Source of the DNA: Diaminobutyricimonas aerilata
Lineage (GTDB): Bacteria; Actinomycetota; Actinomycetes; Actinomycetales; Microbacteriaceae
DNA: 64,000 nt
Assembly (NCBI RefSeq): GCF_002797715.1
Contig: NZ_PGFF01000001.1
Location: forward strand, 2,131,304-2,195,303
Direction: 5' to 3'
Shown: piece by piece, positions 46,339-54,378 of the stretch
Numbering within the stretch: the first letter of the stretch is position 1
Layout: each line of letters begins with the position of its first letter
The notes under the pieces: generated by a model
What the model was told of the DNA's origin: nothing
The model's database searches: none
The model's input: only the letters and a program-made list of their open reading frames with translations
Program-made: the position numbers and the translations under genes

Positions 46339-46967
46339 GGTTCCTCCCGCTGCGCCTCGGGTTCGGGGTAGGGCGGGCATCGGGAGATGAGCCGGCCGAG
46401 CAGCGCGGCGTCGCCGCGCACCGGCGGGGCGATCTCCGACAACGGATCCCAGCCGACGGCCGCACCGCTCAACACCGCGGCGAGGGGCGGTGGTTGGGGC
46501 ACGCGGTGCCCTGCGCGTTCCAGACACGGCAGAGTGATGTAGGTCTGGTGTGCCCACGTCGCCGCGAGCTCCCGAGGGCCGGGCACCCATTGGAGTTGCT
46601 CCTCGCTCACGATCCGGGCGAAGCACAGCGCGCCGAGGTTCTCGCTCGGCACGGTCGTCGCGGGCTCCTCGTTCCACGAGTAGCTGCCGTCGGCATGGGC
46701 CGTCGCGTCGAATCCGAGTCCGCGCAAGCACTCGACGACGGTGTCGACGAGCTCATCGTCGGGCACCACGACGATGCCGCGGCCGACGAGGTCGTCCATC
46801 GGAGGATCCTGCGCCGTGGCGCTGGCCCAGTACTCGTCGAGGGAGCGCTGGAGGTAGGAGATTCTCTCCTCGCGCGTCGACTCGGGCAGCCCGCTCGCGA
46901 TGCATCCGCTCACCAGCAGCGGCAGGCACAGCAGGGCCAGGACCGCCGCTCCCGTCCGCCTGCGCAC
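46335..46967 (-). CDS. Cysteine-rich lipoprotein, member 1 of a tandem pair
   Basis: A 210-aa predicted lipoprotein. Lipobox LVSGC gives lipidated Cys22. The mature part starts REERISYLQRSLDEYW and shows the same four-cysteine frame as the downstream copy: ECLRGLG, ALCFARIVSEEQLQWV, PCLERAG and SRCPP. The tail is proline-rich. The pair clearly arose by duplication but has diverged strongly. Unknown function. It lies in the accessory stretch between pnp and rpsO. Confidence 0.75.
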   Translation of the reverse strand: MRRRTGAAVLALLCLPLLVSGCIASGLPESTREERISYLQRSLDEYWASATAQDPPMDDLVGRGIVVVPDDELVDTVVECLRGLGFDATAHADGSYSWNEEPATTVPSENLGALCFARIVSEEQLQWVPGPRELAATWAHQTYITLPCLERAGHRVPQPPPLAAVLSGAAVGWDPLSEIAPPVRGDAALLGRLISRCPPYPEPEAQREEP

Positions 46968-47006
46968 GGCGCCAGTGTAGGCCCGTGCGCGGCGGAACGG
47001 GTGGCG

Positions 47007-47702
47007 TCAGTTCGCGCCGAACGCGCCGATCGGGTTGAACCCGGCGGGGAGCCGGAACGGGTCGTTGAGCCCGTCCCTGGTGCTCTCCCGCACGAGCGCG
47101 GCGAACTCGCGCGCCGCACGGCCGATGCGGTCGGGCAACGACGACTCGCCGCCCGCGCCCCAGTCCTCCGACGCCGCGAAGACGCCCGTCGGAGCGACGA
47201 CGGCATGCAGATAGGTGAACACGGGCCGGATGGCGTAGTCGAGCGCGAGCGAGTGCCGCGACGTGCCGCCCGTCGCGCCGATGAGCACGGGAAGGTCGGT
47301 GAGCGACTGCGGGTCGAGCACGTCGACGAACGACTTGAACAGGCCGCTGTAGCTCGTCGTGAAGATCGGGGTCACCGCGATGAGCCCGTCCGACCCCGTC
47401 ACCGCATCGAGCGCCTGCTGGAGCTTCGGGCTCGGGAACCCGGTGAGCAGGTTGTTCGTGATGTCGTGCGCGAGGTCGCGCAGCTCGATCGCGGTGACCT
47501 CGACGCGCACGCCGTGCTCGCCCATCCGCTCGACCGTCGCATCCGCCAGCCGATCCGCCAGCAGTCGCGTCGACGACGGCTGGCTCAAGCCGGCGGCCAC
47601 CACGGCGATGCGTTTGACCGTCGGGAATTCAGGAGTCGCGCCGGCCACGGCCTCGGCGGGTGATGTCGGAAATTCAGGAGTGCGACCGTCGATCCCGCTC
47701 AT
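47007..47702 (-). CDS. LLM-partnered FMN reductase, CE1759 family
   Basis: A 231-aa flavodoxin-like NAD(P)H:FMN reductase supplying reduced FMN to the luciferase-like enzyme encoded just upstream. The fold begins VKRIAVVAAGLSQPSSTRLLADRL, with GSDGLIAVTPIFTTSYSGLFKSFVD and IGATGGTSRHSL as flavin-contact regions. The first about 28 residues are not part of the fold: they contain TPEFPT twice, encoded by two copies of the 17-nt repeat. The ATG overlaps the monooxygenase stop (ATGA). An internal GTG at 47648 would still include one repeat. Confidence 0.88.
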   Translation of the reverse strand: MSGIDGRTPEFPTSPAEAVAGATPEFPTVKRIAVVAAGLSQPSSTRLLADRLADATVERMGEHGVRVEVTAIELRDLAHDITNNLLTGFPSPKLQQALDAVTGSDGLIAVTPIFTTSYSGLFKSFVDVLDPQSLTDLPVLIGATGGTSRHSLALDYAIRPVFTYLHAVVAPTGVFAASEDWGAGGESSLPDRIGRAAREFAALVRESTRDGLNDPFRLPAGFNPIGAFGAN

Positions 47703-47816
47703 CGGGCGCCTCCGGCCGCGATCACGGAACCGTTCCCCTGAATTTCCGACGCGGCGTCGGCGGAGGAGTCCTGAGTTTCCGACACGCCGCCGGCGGAGGA
47801 GTCCTGAGTTTCCGAC
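47620..47816. repeat. Five-copy convergent 17-nt repeat cluster (coding copy)
   Basis: Copies of GTCGGAAATTCAGGAGT: forward at 47620-47636 and 47665-47681; reverse complement at 47734-47750 (15/17), 47767-47783 and 47800-47816. Spacings are 45, then a 52-nt centre, then 33 and 33. The last two reverse copies are part of a 33-bp tandem unit. The centre holds the stop/start overlap of the two flavin genes. Read on the minus strand the copies give SEIQ/SETQD in the monooxygenase tail and TPEFPT in the reductase head. Confidence 0.9.
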
Positions 47817-48901
47817 GCGGCGCGCGCGGCAGCGACGCGGGAGGCGTGGGTGGGCGCGTCGGGCACGTGTGCCGGGCGGCCCTCGGCGAACTCCTTGCGG
47901 AGCACGGGCACGACCTCGCCGCCCAGGATCTCGAGCTGCTCGAGCACGGTGCCGAGCGGCAGGCCGGCGTGATCCATCAGGAAGAGCTGGCGCTGGTAGT
48001 GGCCGAAGTGGTCGCGCATCGCCGCGTAGCGGTCGATGACCTGCTGCGGGCTGCCGACGGTGAGGGGGGTCATCTCGCTGAACTCCTCGAGCGACGGGCC
48101 GTGTCCGTACACGGGCGCCTCGTCGAAGTAGGGGCGGAACTCGTTGACCGCGTCCTGCGACTTCGCCCGCATGAACACCTGACCGCCGAGGCCCACGATC
48201 GCCTGGTCGGCGCGGCCGTGGCCGTAGTGTTCGAAGCGCTGCCGGTAGAGGTCGATGAGGCGCATGTAGTGCTCCTTCGGCCAGAAGATGTTGTTCGCGA
48301 AGAATCCGTCGCCGTAGTAGGCGGCCTGCTCGGCGATCTCGGGCGAGCGGATGCTGCCGTGCCAGACGAACGGGGGCACGCCGTCGAGCGGCCGCGGCGT
48401 GGACTGGAAGCCCTGCAGCGGCGTGCGGAAGCGTCCTTGCCAGTCGACGAAGTCCTCACGCCAGAGGCGGTGCAGCAGCGCGTAGTTCTCGACGGCGAGC
48501 TCGATGCCCTGCCGGATGTCCTTGCCGAACCACGGATAGACGGGGCCGGTGTTGCCGCGACCGAGCGTGAGGTCGACGCGACCGTCGGCGACGTGCTGCA
48601 GCATCGCGTAGTCCTCGGCGATCTTGACGGGGTCGTTCGTCGTGATGAGCGTCGTCGCGGTCGACAGCTGCAGCGTCGTCGTCTTCGCCGCGATGTAGCC
48701 GAGCATCGTCGTCGGCGACGAGGGCACGAACGGCGGGTTGTGGTGCTCCCCCAGCGCGAAGACGTCGAGGCCGACCTCCTCCGCCTTCTGCGCGATGGTG
48801 AGGATGTTGCGGATGCGCTCGTTCTCGGTCGGCGTGGTGCGCGTCGTCGGATTCGCGGTCACGTCGCCGACGGTGAAGATGCCGAACTGCACTTGAGCCA
48901 T
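47699..48901 (-). CDS. LLM-class FMN-dependent monooxygenase, CE1758 family
   Basis: A 400-aa luciferase-like (beta/alpha)8 monooxygenase using reduced FMN and oxygen. It begins MAQVQFGIFTVGDVTANP, with FALGEHHNPPF, TLGRGNTGPVYPWFGKD and GQVFMRAKSQDAV as family segments. The catalytic core ends near residue 355. The last about 40 residues are a low-complexity tail with SETQDSSA twice and SEIQ once, encoded by the 17-nt repeat. The ATG at 48901 has GAGGG upstream. The substrate is unknown. It is co-translated with its reductase. Confidence 0.9.
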   Translation of the reverse strand: MAQVQFGIFTVGDVTANPTTRTTPTENERIRNILTIAQKAEEVGLDVFALGEHHNPPFVPSSPTTMLGYIAAKTTTLQLSTATTLITTNDPVKIAEDYAMLQHVADGRVDLTLGRGNTGPVYPWFGKDIRQGIELAVENYALLHRLWREDFVDWQGRFRTPLQGFQSTPRPLDGVPPFVWHGSIRSPEIAEQAAYYGDGFFANNIFWPKEHYMRLIDLYRQRFEHYGHGRADQAIVGLGGQVFMRAKSQDAVNEFRPYFDEAPVYGHGPSLEEFSEMTPLTVGSPQQVIDRYAAMRDHFGHYQRQLFLMDHAGLPLGTVLEQLEILGGEVVPVLRKEFAEGRPAHVPDAPTHASRVAAARAASETQDSSAGGVSETQDSSADAASEIQGNGSVIAAGGAR

Positions 48902-48990
48902 GGTCCCTCGCTTTTTCATGCGTTTGTATGAACATCGTATCGAACGGCACGTCGGTCGTCGCTATTCCCGCTCCTCTACTCTGGACTGCC

Positions 48991-49842
48991 GTGGAACCTC
49001 GACGCGATACCGTGACCCTCCCCGACGGCCGATCCCTCGCCTGGAGCGAGTGGGGCGCCCCCACCGCCCGGCCCGTGCTGTTCTGCTCGGGAGCGGGTAT
49101 GAGCGGGTCCCTCGGTTTCGGGCTCGACGACCTCGACGAGCTCGGTCTGCGCCTCGTCGGGATCGACCGACCGGGCTTCGGACGTTCGAGCGGGCATCCC
49201 GAGCTCACCCTCGACTCGTGGGTCGCCGACGTGCGGGCACTGCCCGCCGTGCGCGACGGCGAGCGCCCGCTCGCCGTCGGGTTCTCGCAGGGCTCGCCGT
49301 TCGCGCTCGCCCTCGGGGCGTCCGGCGTCGTGGACGCCGTCGCCGTCGTCGCCGGGCTCGACGACGTGCAGGAGGCGCGCGAACGGCTGGTGCCGCAAGT
49401 GGCGGGCATGGTCGAGGAGGCGACGGCCGATCCGGCGGGCTTCGAGCGCCGTTTCGCCGAGATGGCCGACGCGGACGGGCTCTGGTCCCTCGTGCTCGGC
49501 ATGAGCGGCGACGCCGATCGGGCCTTCTACGCAGGCGCGCTCGCCGAGGGGTATCGCCGCAGCCTCGAGGAGGGCTTCGCCCGAGGCGCCGCCGGATACG
49601 CGCGCGAACTCGCCGTCACCTACGCGCCCTGGCCGTTCCGCGTCGAGGACGTGCACGTGCCGGTGCAGCTCTGGTACGGACTCCTCGACACGAGCCCCGT
49701 GCACTCCCCCGACTTCGGGCAGACGCTCGAACGACGCCTCCCGCGCGCCCGTCGCTTCGCGATCGAGGATGCGGGCAGCTCACTGCTGTGGACGCGCGCC
49801 CGCGACATCCTCTCGACCCTCGACGCATCCGCGCCGCGCTGA
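48991..49842 (+). CDS. Alpha/beta hydrolase
   Basis: A 283-aa hydrolase with nucleophile elbow GFSQGSP (GxSxG), oxyanion region FCSGAGMSGS, GIDRPGFGRSSGHP after strand 4, and a late DAG segment near the C-terminus. The catalytic His is not obvious at the end (IEDAGSSLLWTRARDIL), so the triad may be incomplete. The GTG at 48991 is preferred, since the stretch before it looks like promoter DNA shared with the divergent monooxygenase. An ATG at 48928 would add 21 residues. No ribosome binding site is visible; a leaderless start after TACTCT is possible. Confidence 0.8.
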   Translation: MEPRRDTVTLPDGRSLAWSEWGAPTARPVLFCSGAGMSGSLGFGLDDLDELGLRLVGIDRPGFGRSSGHPELTLDSWVADVRALPAVRDGERPLAVGFSQGSPFALALGASGVVDAVAVVAGLDDVQEARERLVPQVAGMVEEATADPAGFERRFAEMADADGLWSLVLGMSGDADRAFYAGALAEGYRRSLEEGFARGAAGYARELAVTYAPWPFRVEDVHVPVQLWYGLLDTSPVHSPDFGQTLERRLPRARRFAIEDAGSSLLWTRARDILSTLDASAPR

Positions 49843-49880
49843 CCCGTGCGCCATCCGCTCGACCGACCGGAGGGCGCGAG

Positions 49881-50372
49881 TCAGCTCCGTCTGCGCGCCC
49901 GGTCGTGCAGTTCGCGCATGACGCGGTCGTAAGGCGGGACCGGACCGTCCACGGGCACCCCCGGAGCGATCTCCGAGATCGGGCGCACAGCGACCGGTCC
50001 GGGTGCGAGCCCCCACCCCGCACGCCATTCCGCGAGTTGCGCGCTCGACGCCGCGAACACGACGCGACCGAGACCCGCCCAGCCGTGCGCCGCGGCGCAC
50101 ATCGGGCAGTGCTCCCCGGAGGTGTAGACGACCGTCTCCGCGCGATCCGCGTCGGTGAGGTGCGCGACGGCCCACCGCACGAGCTCGAGCTCGGGGTGCG
50201 CGGTGGGGTCGTTGCTCGTGGTCTCGCGATTCACCGCCTCGGCGAGCACACCGCCGTCCGCCGCGACGAGCACCGACCCGAAGGGGTCGTCGCCCGCGTC
50301 GAGCGCGTGTCCGGCCAGTTCGACGCAGCGCTCCAGGTGCACCCGGTCGCGGGCGGATGGACTGAAGGACAT
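49881..50372 (-). CDS. Nucleoside/CMP-deaminase-fold protein
   Basis: A 163-aa zinc deaminase. Metal ligands and the proton shuttle are His59-Pro-Glu61 (AHPELELV; usually HAE) and Cys89/Cys92 (SGEHCPMCAAA). The family uses guanine, cytosine or other nucleobases; the HPE variant and length are close to guanine-deaminase-like or TadA-like proteins but do not decide the substrate. GGGAG precedes the ATG at 50372 by 5 nt. Confidence 0.85.
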   Translation of the reverse strand: MSFSPSARDRVHLERCVELAGHALDAGDDPFGSVLVAADGGVLAEAVNRETTSNDPTAHPELELVRWAVAHLTDADRAETVVYTSGEHCPMCAAAHGWAGLGRVVFAASSAQLAEWRAGWGLAPGPVAVRPISEIAPGVPVDGPVPPYDRVMRELHDRARRRS

Positions 50373-50426
50373 GAGGCTCCCCGTTCCCAGCGGGCCGCGC
50401 GACGTCGCGGAGCCCGGCAACGCCCC

Positions 50427-51140
50427 CTACCGTAGGCGTCGCGGAGGGGGTGCGCCAACCGTCTTCCCGGCGTGCGGCCCGGACCGCGCCGCGGGCGCGT
50501 CACGGGCCACCCCGAGCGCGACGACGAGAACGGCGAGCAGCAGGAACGCGACGAGCACCGGAGCGAGCGTTCCGACGAGCGCCGCGTAGCCCGCGGGACC
50601 GGATGCGTCGAGGAACGGATACGGGTACCAGCCGATGACCGCTCCGCGCAGCAGGGTGATCCCGAAGTACAGCACCGGCACGACGAGCGTCGCGAGCGGA
50701 TGCCACCAGCGCACGCCCGCTCGTCCGCGCACGAGCAGCCAGTCGAGCAGCGCGAGGGCGGGCACCACGTCGTGCAGCAGGGCGTTCAGCACGGGCCCGG
50801 ATGCTCCGGCCGTGCCGATGAGCAGGTGGAACAGCACGCTCGTGGCGAGGATGGCGACGACGGCCGACGCCCGCGCGAGTTCGGCGCCGCGGCCGGGCCG
50901 GAGCGCACCGAGCAGGAACGAGGCCGCCACGAGCAGGTTGCTCACGATCGTGAACTGACCGAAGTAGTTGCCGATGTCGAACGCGGGGAGGGCGCCCGCG
51001 ACGAGCCCGAGGTCGACCGCGACGATCGCGAGCACGACGACGCCGAGCACGCCGCGCAGCACCCGCACCGGGCGCAGCGACGACGGGAAGGGCGGACGAA
51101 CCCGCCGAGGACCGGACGAGCCGACGTCGGGGCCGCTCAC
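50427..51140 (-). CDS. Pr6Pr-family membrane protein
   Basis: A 237-aa integral membrane protein with six hydrophobic segments. The family marker around helices 5-6 is WYPYPFLD, along with GNYFGQFTIVSNLLVA after the first helix. Pr6Pr (FAR-17a/AIG1-like) proteins are common in actinobacteria; their function is unknown. The GTG start overlaps the stop of the kinase-like gene (GTGA). Confidence 0.85.
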   Translation of the reverse strand: MSGPDVGSSGPRRVRPPFPSSLRPVRVLRGVLGVVVLAIVAVDLGLVAGALPAFDIGNYFGQFTIVSNLLVAASFLLGALRPGRGAELARASAVVAILATSVLFHLLIGTAGASGPVLNALLHDVVPALALLDWLLVRGRAGVRWWHPLATLVVPVLYFGITLLRGAVIGWYPYPFLDASGPAGYAALVGTLAPVLVAFLLLAVLVVALGVARDAPAARSGPHAGKTVGAPPPRRLR

Positions 51141-51907
51141 GCCGCGTCCGCCGCCCGCAGCGCCGCGAGCGCGGCCTGGTGGAGTGCGCGACCGTAGGAG
51201 CGGCCGTGTCCGGCGGCATGCACCGCGAGCGGATGGAGCTGGTGCACCGGCACCCGCTCGCGCCAGCCGTCACGCAAGGGTCGCTCGGCGTCGTACGCGT
51301 CGAGCACGTCGTCGAGGTGAGGGCAGCCGAACAGCTGCAGCATCGCGAGGTCGGTCTCCCGGTGTCCGCCGTGCGCCGCCGGGTCGATGAGCACCACCCC
51401 GTCGTCGCTCCACAGCACGTTGCCGGTCCACAGGTCGCCGTGCAGCCGCGCCGGCGGCTCGTCGTCGTCGAACGCGCCCTCGGAGACGACATCGCAGGCC
51501 CGTCGGACGTCGCGCTCCTCCTCCAGCGTCACGGTGCCGGCCGACACGGCGATCTCGAGGAACGGGAGCACCCGGTCGCGGGCGTAGAACGCACCCCAGG
51601 CGTGCGAGTCCGCTCGCGCCATCGGCCGGCGTCCGATGAACAAGGGCCCGTCCCACCCCTCCGGAGGGGCGCCGAACGCCGTCGCGCCCGCGGCGTGCAG
51701 CCGGGCGAGCTGGGCGCCGAAACGGCGGGCGGCCGCGCGGGAGGGCGGCACCTCGTCGATGCGCTCCAGTTCGATGCGCCCCGCCGCGACGTCGACCACG
51801 TGGGCCACGCGCACGGCCCGTGCCTCCGCGAGCCAGCGCAGGCCGGCGGCCTCGGCCTCGAAGAACGCCCGCGGGGCGTCCGGCCGCGACTTGGTCAGCG
51901 TCCGCAC
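51137..51907 (-). CDS. Fructosamine-3-kinase family protein
   Basis: A 256-aa aminoglycoside-phosphotransferase-like kinase. The catalytic loop is RLHGDLWTGNVLW and the metal motif is VLIDPAAHGGHRETDLAML, both characteristic of fructosamine kinases, which phosphorylate glycated amines for repair. The N-terminal Lys of LTKSRPDAPRAFFEAEAAGL fits the ATP-binding lobe. The GTG at 51907 follows the upstream stop by 2 nt. The frame is open further upstream but is antisense-like there. Confidence 0.88.
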   Translation of the reverse strand: MRTLTKSRPDAPRAFFEAEAAGLRWLAEARAVRVAHVVDVAAGRIELERIDEVPPSRAAARRFGAQLARLHAAGATAFGAPPEGWDGPLFIGRRPMARADSHAWGAFYARDRVLPFLEIAVSAGTVTLEEERDVRRACDVVSEGAFDDDEPPARLHGDLWTGNVLWSDDGVVLIDPAAHGGHRETDLAMLQLFGCPHLDDVLDAYDAERPLRDGWRERVPVHQLHPLAVHAAGHGRSYGRALHQAALAALRAADAA

Positions 51908-51909
51908 GG

Positions 51910-52104
51910 TCAGGCGGCGTCGTGCGGCCGGCGGAGCAGCCACATCACGAGCGCGACGATCACGGCCGCGATGATCACCGTGAACACCGCCTTGAGGGCG
52001 AACACCACGACACCGAAGAGAAGCTCGACGAACCACCAGGCGACGACGAGAGCGAGCACGGCCACGATGACGGCGATGAGGGTGAGTCCCGCTCTGCTGC
52101 GCAT
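51910..52104 (-). CDS. Small two-helix membrane protein
   Basis: A 64-aa protein almost wholly made of two hydrophobic helices (about residues 5-32 and 35-56), ending LLRRPHDAA. There is no family I can name with confidence. It lies 2 nt before the fructosamine-kinase-like gene, so it is probably co-translated. It is divergent from the thioredoxin gene. Confidence 0.65.
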   Translation of the reverse strand: MRSRAGLTLIAVIVAVLALVVAWWFVELLFGVVVFALKAVFTVIIAAVIVALVMWLLRRPHDAA

Positions 52105-52184
52105 GAGTCCAGCGTAGGCACCGTTCAGCGGGTTCGCTCCGTGCTCTCAGCGGGCTCGGATGGGTGCCCGCCTAGGCTGGAGCG

Positions 52185-52559
52185 ATGGCTACCGTCGAAC
52201 TGACCATGGAGAACTTCGAGGACACGGTGCTCGAGGGCGGGATCGTCCTCGTGGACTTCTGGGCCGACTGGTGCGGCCCGTGCAAGCAGTTCGCCCCCAC
52301 CTACGACGCGGTGTCGGAGCAAAACGAGGACATCGTCTTCGGCAAGGTCGACACCGAGGCGCAGCAGCAGCTCGCCGCCGCGTTCGACATCCGCTCCATC
52401 CCGACGATCATGGCGTTCCGCGACGGCATCGGCATCTACCAGCAGCCCGGCGCCCTGCCGCGCCCGATGCTCGAGGAGATCATCACGCAGGTGCGGGCGC
52501 TCGACATGGACGCGGTGCGCGCCGAGGTGTCGAAGCAGCAGCACTCCGAGCTCCAGTAG
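52185..52559 (+). CDS. Thioredoxin-family protein
   Basis: A 124-aa cytoplasmic thioredoxin with active site WCGPC (Cys30, Cys33) and cis-proline in RSIPTIMAF. The C-terminus is about 15 residues longer than E. coli TrxA and highly charged. No reductase gene is adjacent. It is a separate copy from the housekeeping trxA-trxB locus expected elsewhere. Confidence 0.92.
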   Translation: MATVELTMENFEDTVLEGGIVLVDFWADWCGPCKQFAPTYDAVSEQNEDIVFGKVDTEAQQQLAAAFDIRSIPTIMAFRDGIGIYQQPGALPRPMLEEIITQVRALDMDAVRAEVSKQQHSELQ

Positions 52560-52665
52560 CGCTGCGGCGCCCAGTGCGCCCCCTCCTCGACGGCCCGGCG
52601 TCAAACCCACTGACCGTTGCCTGGACGCGTGACGGGCGATCCCCTCGGACGGCGAGGATGGACGG

Positions 52666-52887
52666 ATGTGGGTCGTGCTCGAATCGTCGGTGTTGCGCGC
52701 GGTGCGCTACGACGATGCGACCCGCAGTCTGCGCGTGCGGTTCACGAGCGGTGCGATGTACGAGTACTACGACGTGCCCCGCGAGGTGTACGACGCCCTG
52801 CTCGACCCGCCCGACGGGTCGCACGGCCGGTACTTCTCGACGCACGTCCGTGACGCGTTCGACTACGACGAGTTGAAGAGGCGTTGA
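52666..52887 (+). CDS. KTSC domain protein
   Basis: A 73-aa protein that is a single KTSC domain: SSVLRAVRYDDATRSLRVRFTSGAMYEYYDVPREVYDALL ... GRYFSTHVRD, in outline. The domain is found alone or fused to lysyl-tRNA synthetases, and its function is unclear. No ribosome binding site is evident; the 5' neighbour is the thioredoxin gene 106 nt away. Confidence 0.85.
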   Translation: MWVVLESSVLRAVRYDDATRSLRVRFTSGAMYEYYDVPREVYDALLDPPDGSHGRYFSTHVRDAFDYDELKRR

Positions 52888-52951
52888 CCACGCTGCAGGA
52901 GGCGCGCTAGCCTCGCCGACAATGTGGACACCATCCACCGAGGAGGCGCCG

Positions 52952-53440
52952 GTGCACGATATCGCGGTGGTCGCACGGCACGCACAGCACGCGGTCGCGA
53001 TCTCGACCGAAGTGACGATGCCCGACTTCGCCCCGGCGATCAGCGCCCATGACCGCATCCTGGGCTGGCTGGCCGAACGCGGGATGAGCCCGGCGGGCGC
53101 GCCGTTCTTCCACTACGCGGTTGTCGACATGCCGCGACTGGTCGTCGTCGCCGGGTGGCCCGTCGACCGCGACGTGGTGGGAGATGACGACGTGCAGCCG
53201 CTCACGCTGCCGGCGGGACGGTTCGCGACGCTCCGTCATCGTGGCCACCCCGACGAACTCGAGGCCGCCACCGGCGAACTGCTGGCGTGGGCGGATGAGC
53301 GGGGGCTCGCCTTCGACCGAGCCGAGTCCGCGCGCGGCGAGGAGTGGGCGTGCCGACTGGAGATCTACGAGACGGACCCGGCCGAGGAACCCGACTTGAG
53401 CCGGTGGGAGACCACGCTCGTGTTCAAACTCCGCGACTGA
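52952..53440 (+). CDS. GyrI-like small-molecule-binding protein
   Basis: A 162-aa protein with the effector-binding fold of GyrI/SoxL/BmrR type: AVSTEV-like strand, PAGAPFFHYAVVDMPRLVVVAGWPV and LPAGRFATLRHRGHPDELEAATGELLAW. It has no DNA-binding domain. The GTG at 52952 is chosen because AGGAGG lies 5 nt upstream; an ATG at 52922 would place that ribosome binding site inside the gene. Likely a stand-alone ligand binder; ligand unknown. Confidence 0.8.
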   Translation: MHDIAVVARHAQHAVAISTEVTMPDFAPAISAHDRILGWLAERGMSPAGAPFFHYAVVDMPRLVVVAGWPVDRDVVGDDDVQPLTLPAGRFATLRHRGHPDELEAATGELLAWADERGLAFDRAESARGEEWACRLEIYETDPAEEPDLSRWETTLVFKLRD

Positions 53441-53458
53441 CCGCGTCGCGCTCGCGGT

Positions 53459-53881
53459 TCAGCGGGTGCGACCCATCAGCAGGTCCACGCGGTAGCCGTT
53501 CTTGGTCTTCACGACGGCCACGGGGATACGCGCCTTGTCTCCGCGGTTCTCGAGGCGCGAGAGCGCCTCGTCGACGATCGACTCGAGCCCGCGGGGAACG
53601 GTGCCGACGACACCGCTCACGCGACGTCCCGTGAACAGCCGCACCTCGATGGGGGCGTCGACGCCCTCCTGCTGACTGCTACGACGGCTCATCGCCGTCG
53701 TGATCTCGTCTTCGCCGGCCGAGGCGATCGTCTCGAGCTCCTGCTGGTACGGGTCGCTGCCCGCGAGACGGATCTTGACGTCCTTGTTGTTCGGGATGAG
53801 GTCGAACTTGTAGTTGTCGAACGACCCGGATCCCCGGTCGGTCTTGGGCAGCGGGTTGTCGTCACGACGCCAGAAGGGCAT
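53459..53881 (-). CDS. Conserved hypothetical protein next to rpsO
   Basis: A 140-aa soluble protein without signal peptide or membrane helix. The N-terminus is polar (FWRRDDNPLPKTDRGSG). The middle has a conserved-looking IRLAGSDPYQQELETIASAGEDEITTAM, and the C-terminal half resembles a small beta-rich domain (IEVRLFTGRRVSGVVGTVPRGLESIVDEAL ... PVAVVKTKNGYRVDLLMG). I do not recognise a named family. It follows the rpsO terminator on the same strand. Confidence 0.7.
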   Translation of the reverse strand: MPFWRRDDNPLPKTDRGSGSFDNYKFDLIPNNKDVKIRLAGSDPYQQELETIASAGEDEITTAMSRRSSQQEGVDAPIEVRLFTGRRVSGVVGTVPRGLESIVDEALSRLENRGDKARIPVAVVKTKNGYRVDLLMGRTR

Positions 53882-53920
53882 GAACGGATGCTACCCGCGC
53901 TGCGACGCGGGAATGACGAA

Positions 53921-53947
53921 GGGCCGCCACCGGAACGGTGACGGCCC
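53921..53947 (-). terminator. rpsO terminator hairpin
   Basis: In the minus-strand RNA GGGCCGUCACCG and CGGUGGCGGCCC pair over 12 bp (one G-U) around a UUC loop, followed by UUCGUCAUU. It lies 27 nt after the rpsO stop. Confidence 0.8.
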
Positions 53948-53974
53948 TCCGCAAGAAGTTCGCGGTATCAGCGA

Positions 53975-54244
53975 CTAGCGACGCAGACCCAGGCGCTCGA
54001 TCAGGGAGCGGTAACGCTCGATGTCGATGTCCTGCAGGTACCCCAGCAGGCGTCGACGCTGACCGACGAGCAGGAGCAGACCACGACGCGAGTGGTGGTC
54101 GTGCTTGTGCTGCTTGAGGTGCTCGGTCAGGTCCTTGATCCGGCGGCTCAGCATGGCGACCTGGACCTCAGGGGATCCGGTGTCACCGGGGTGGGTCGCG
54201 TACTCTTCGATGATCGCCTTCTTGACATCAGCGGGCAGTGCCAT
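53975..54244 (-). CDS. rpsO: 30S ribosomal protein S15
   Basis: An 89-aa S15, full length: [47 protein letters not shown] and the end [12 protein letters not shown] are diagnostic. It binds the 16S rRNA central domain and often represses its own mRNA. In many bacteria pnp follows immediately; here the next gene is a hypothetical protein and pnp is 8.5 kb downstream. Confidence 0.98.
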   Translation of the reverse strand: MALPADVKKAIIEEYATHPGDTGSPEVQVAMLSRRIKDLTEHLKQHKHDHHSRRGLLLLVGQRRRLLGYLQDIDIERYRSLIERLGLRR

Positions 54245-54378
54245 AGGTGGGATCCCCTTCCTCTCGTTGCGCGGTGCCCCGACCTGATGCCGGAGCGCTC
54301 TTTATCCGCGGCCGATATGACGGCAACCGGAGTAGCTTACCAGACCCCCGGCCGCGCGCGGACTGGCAGACTGCCGTC

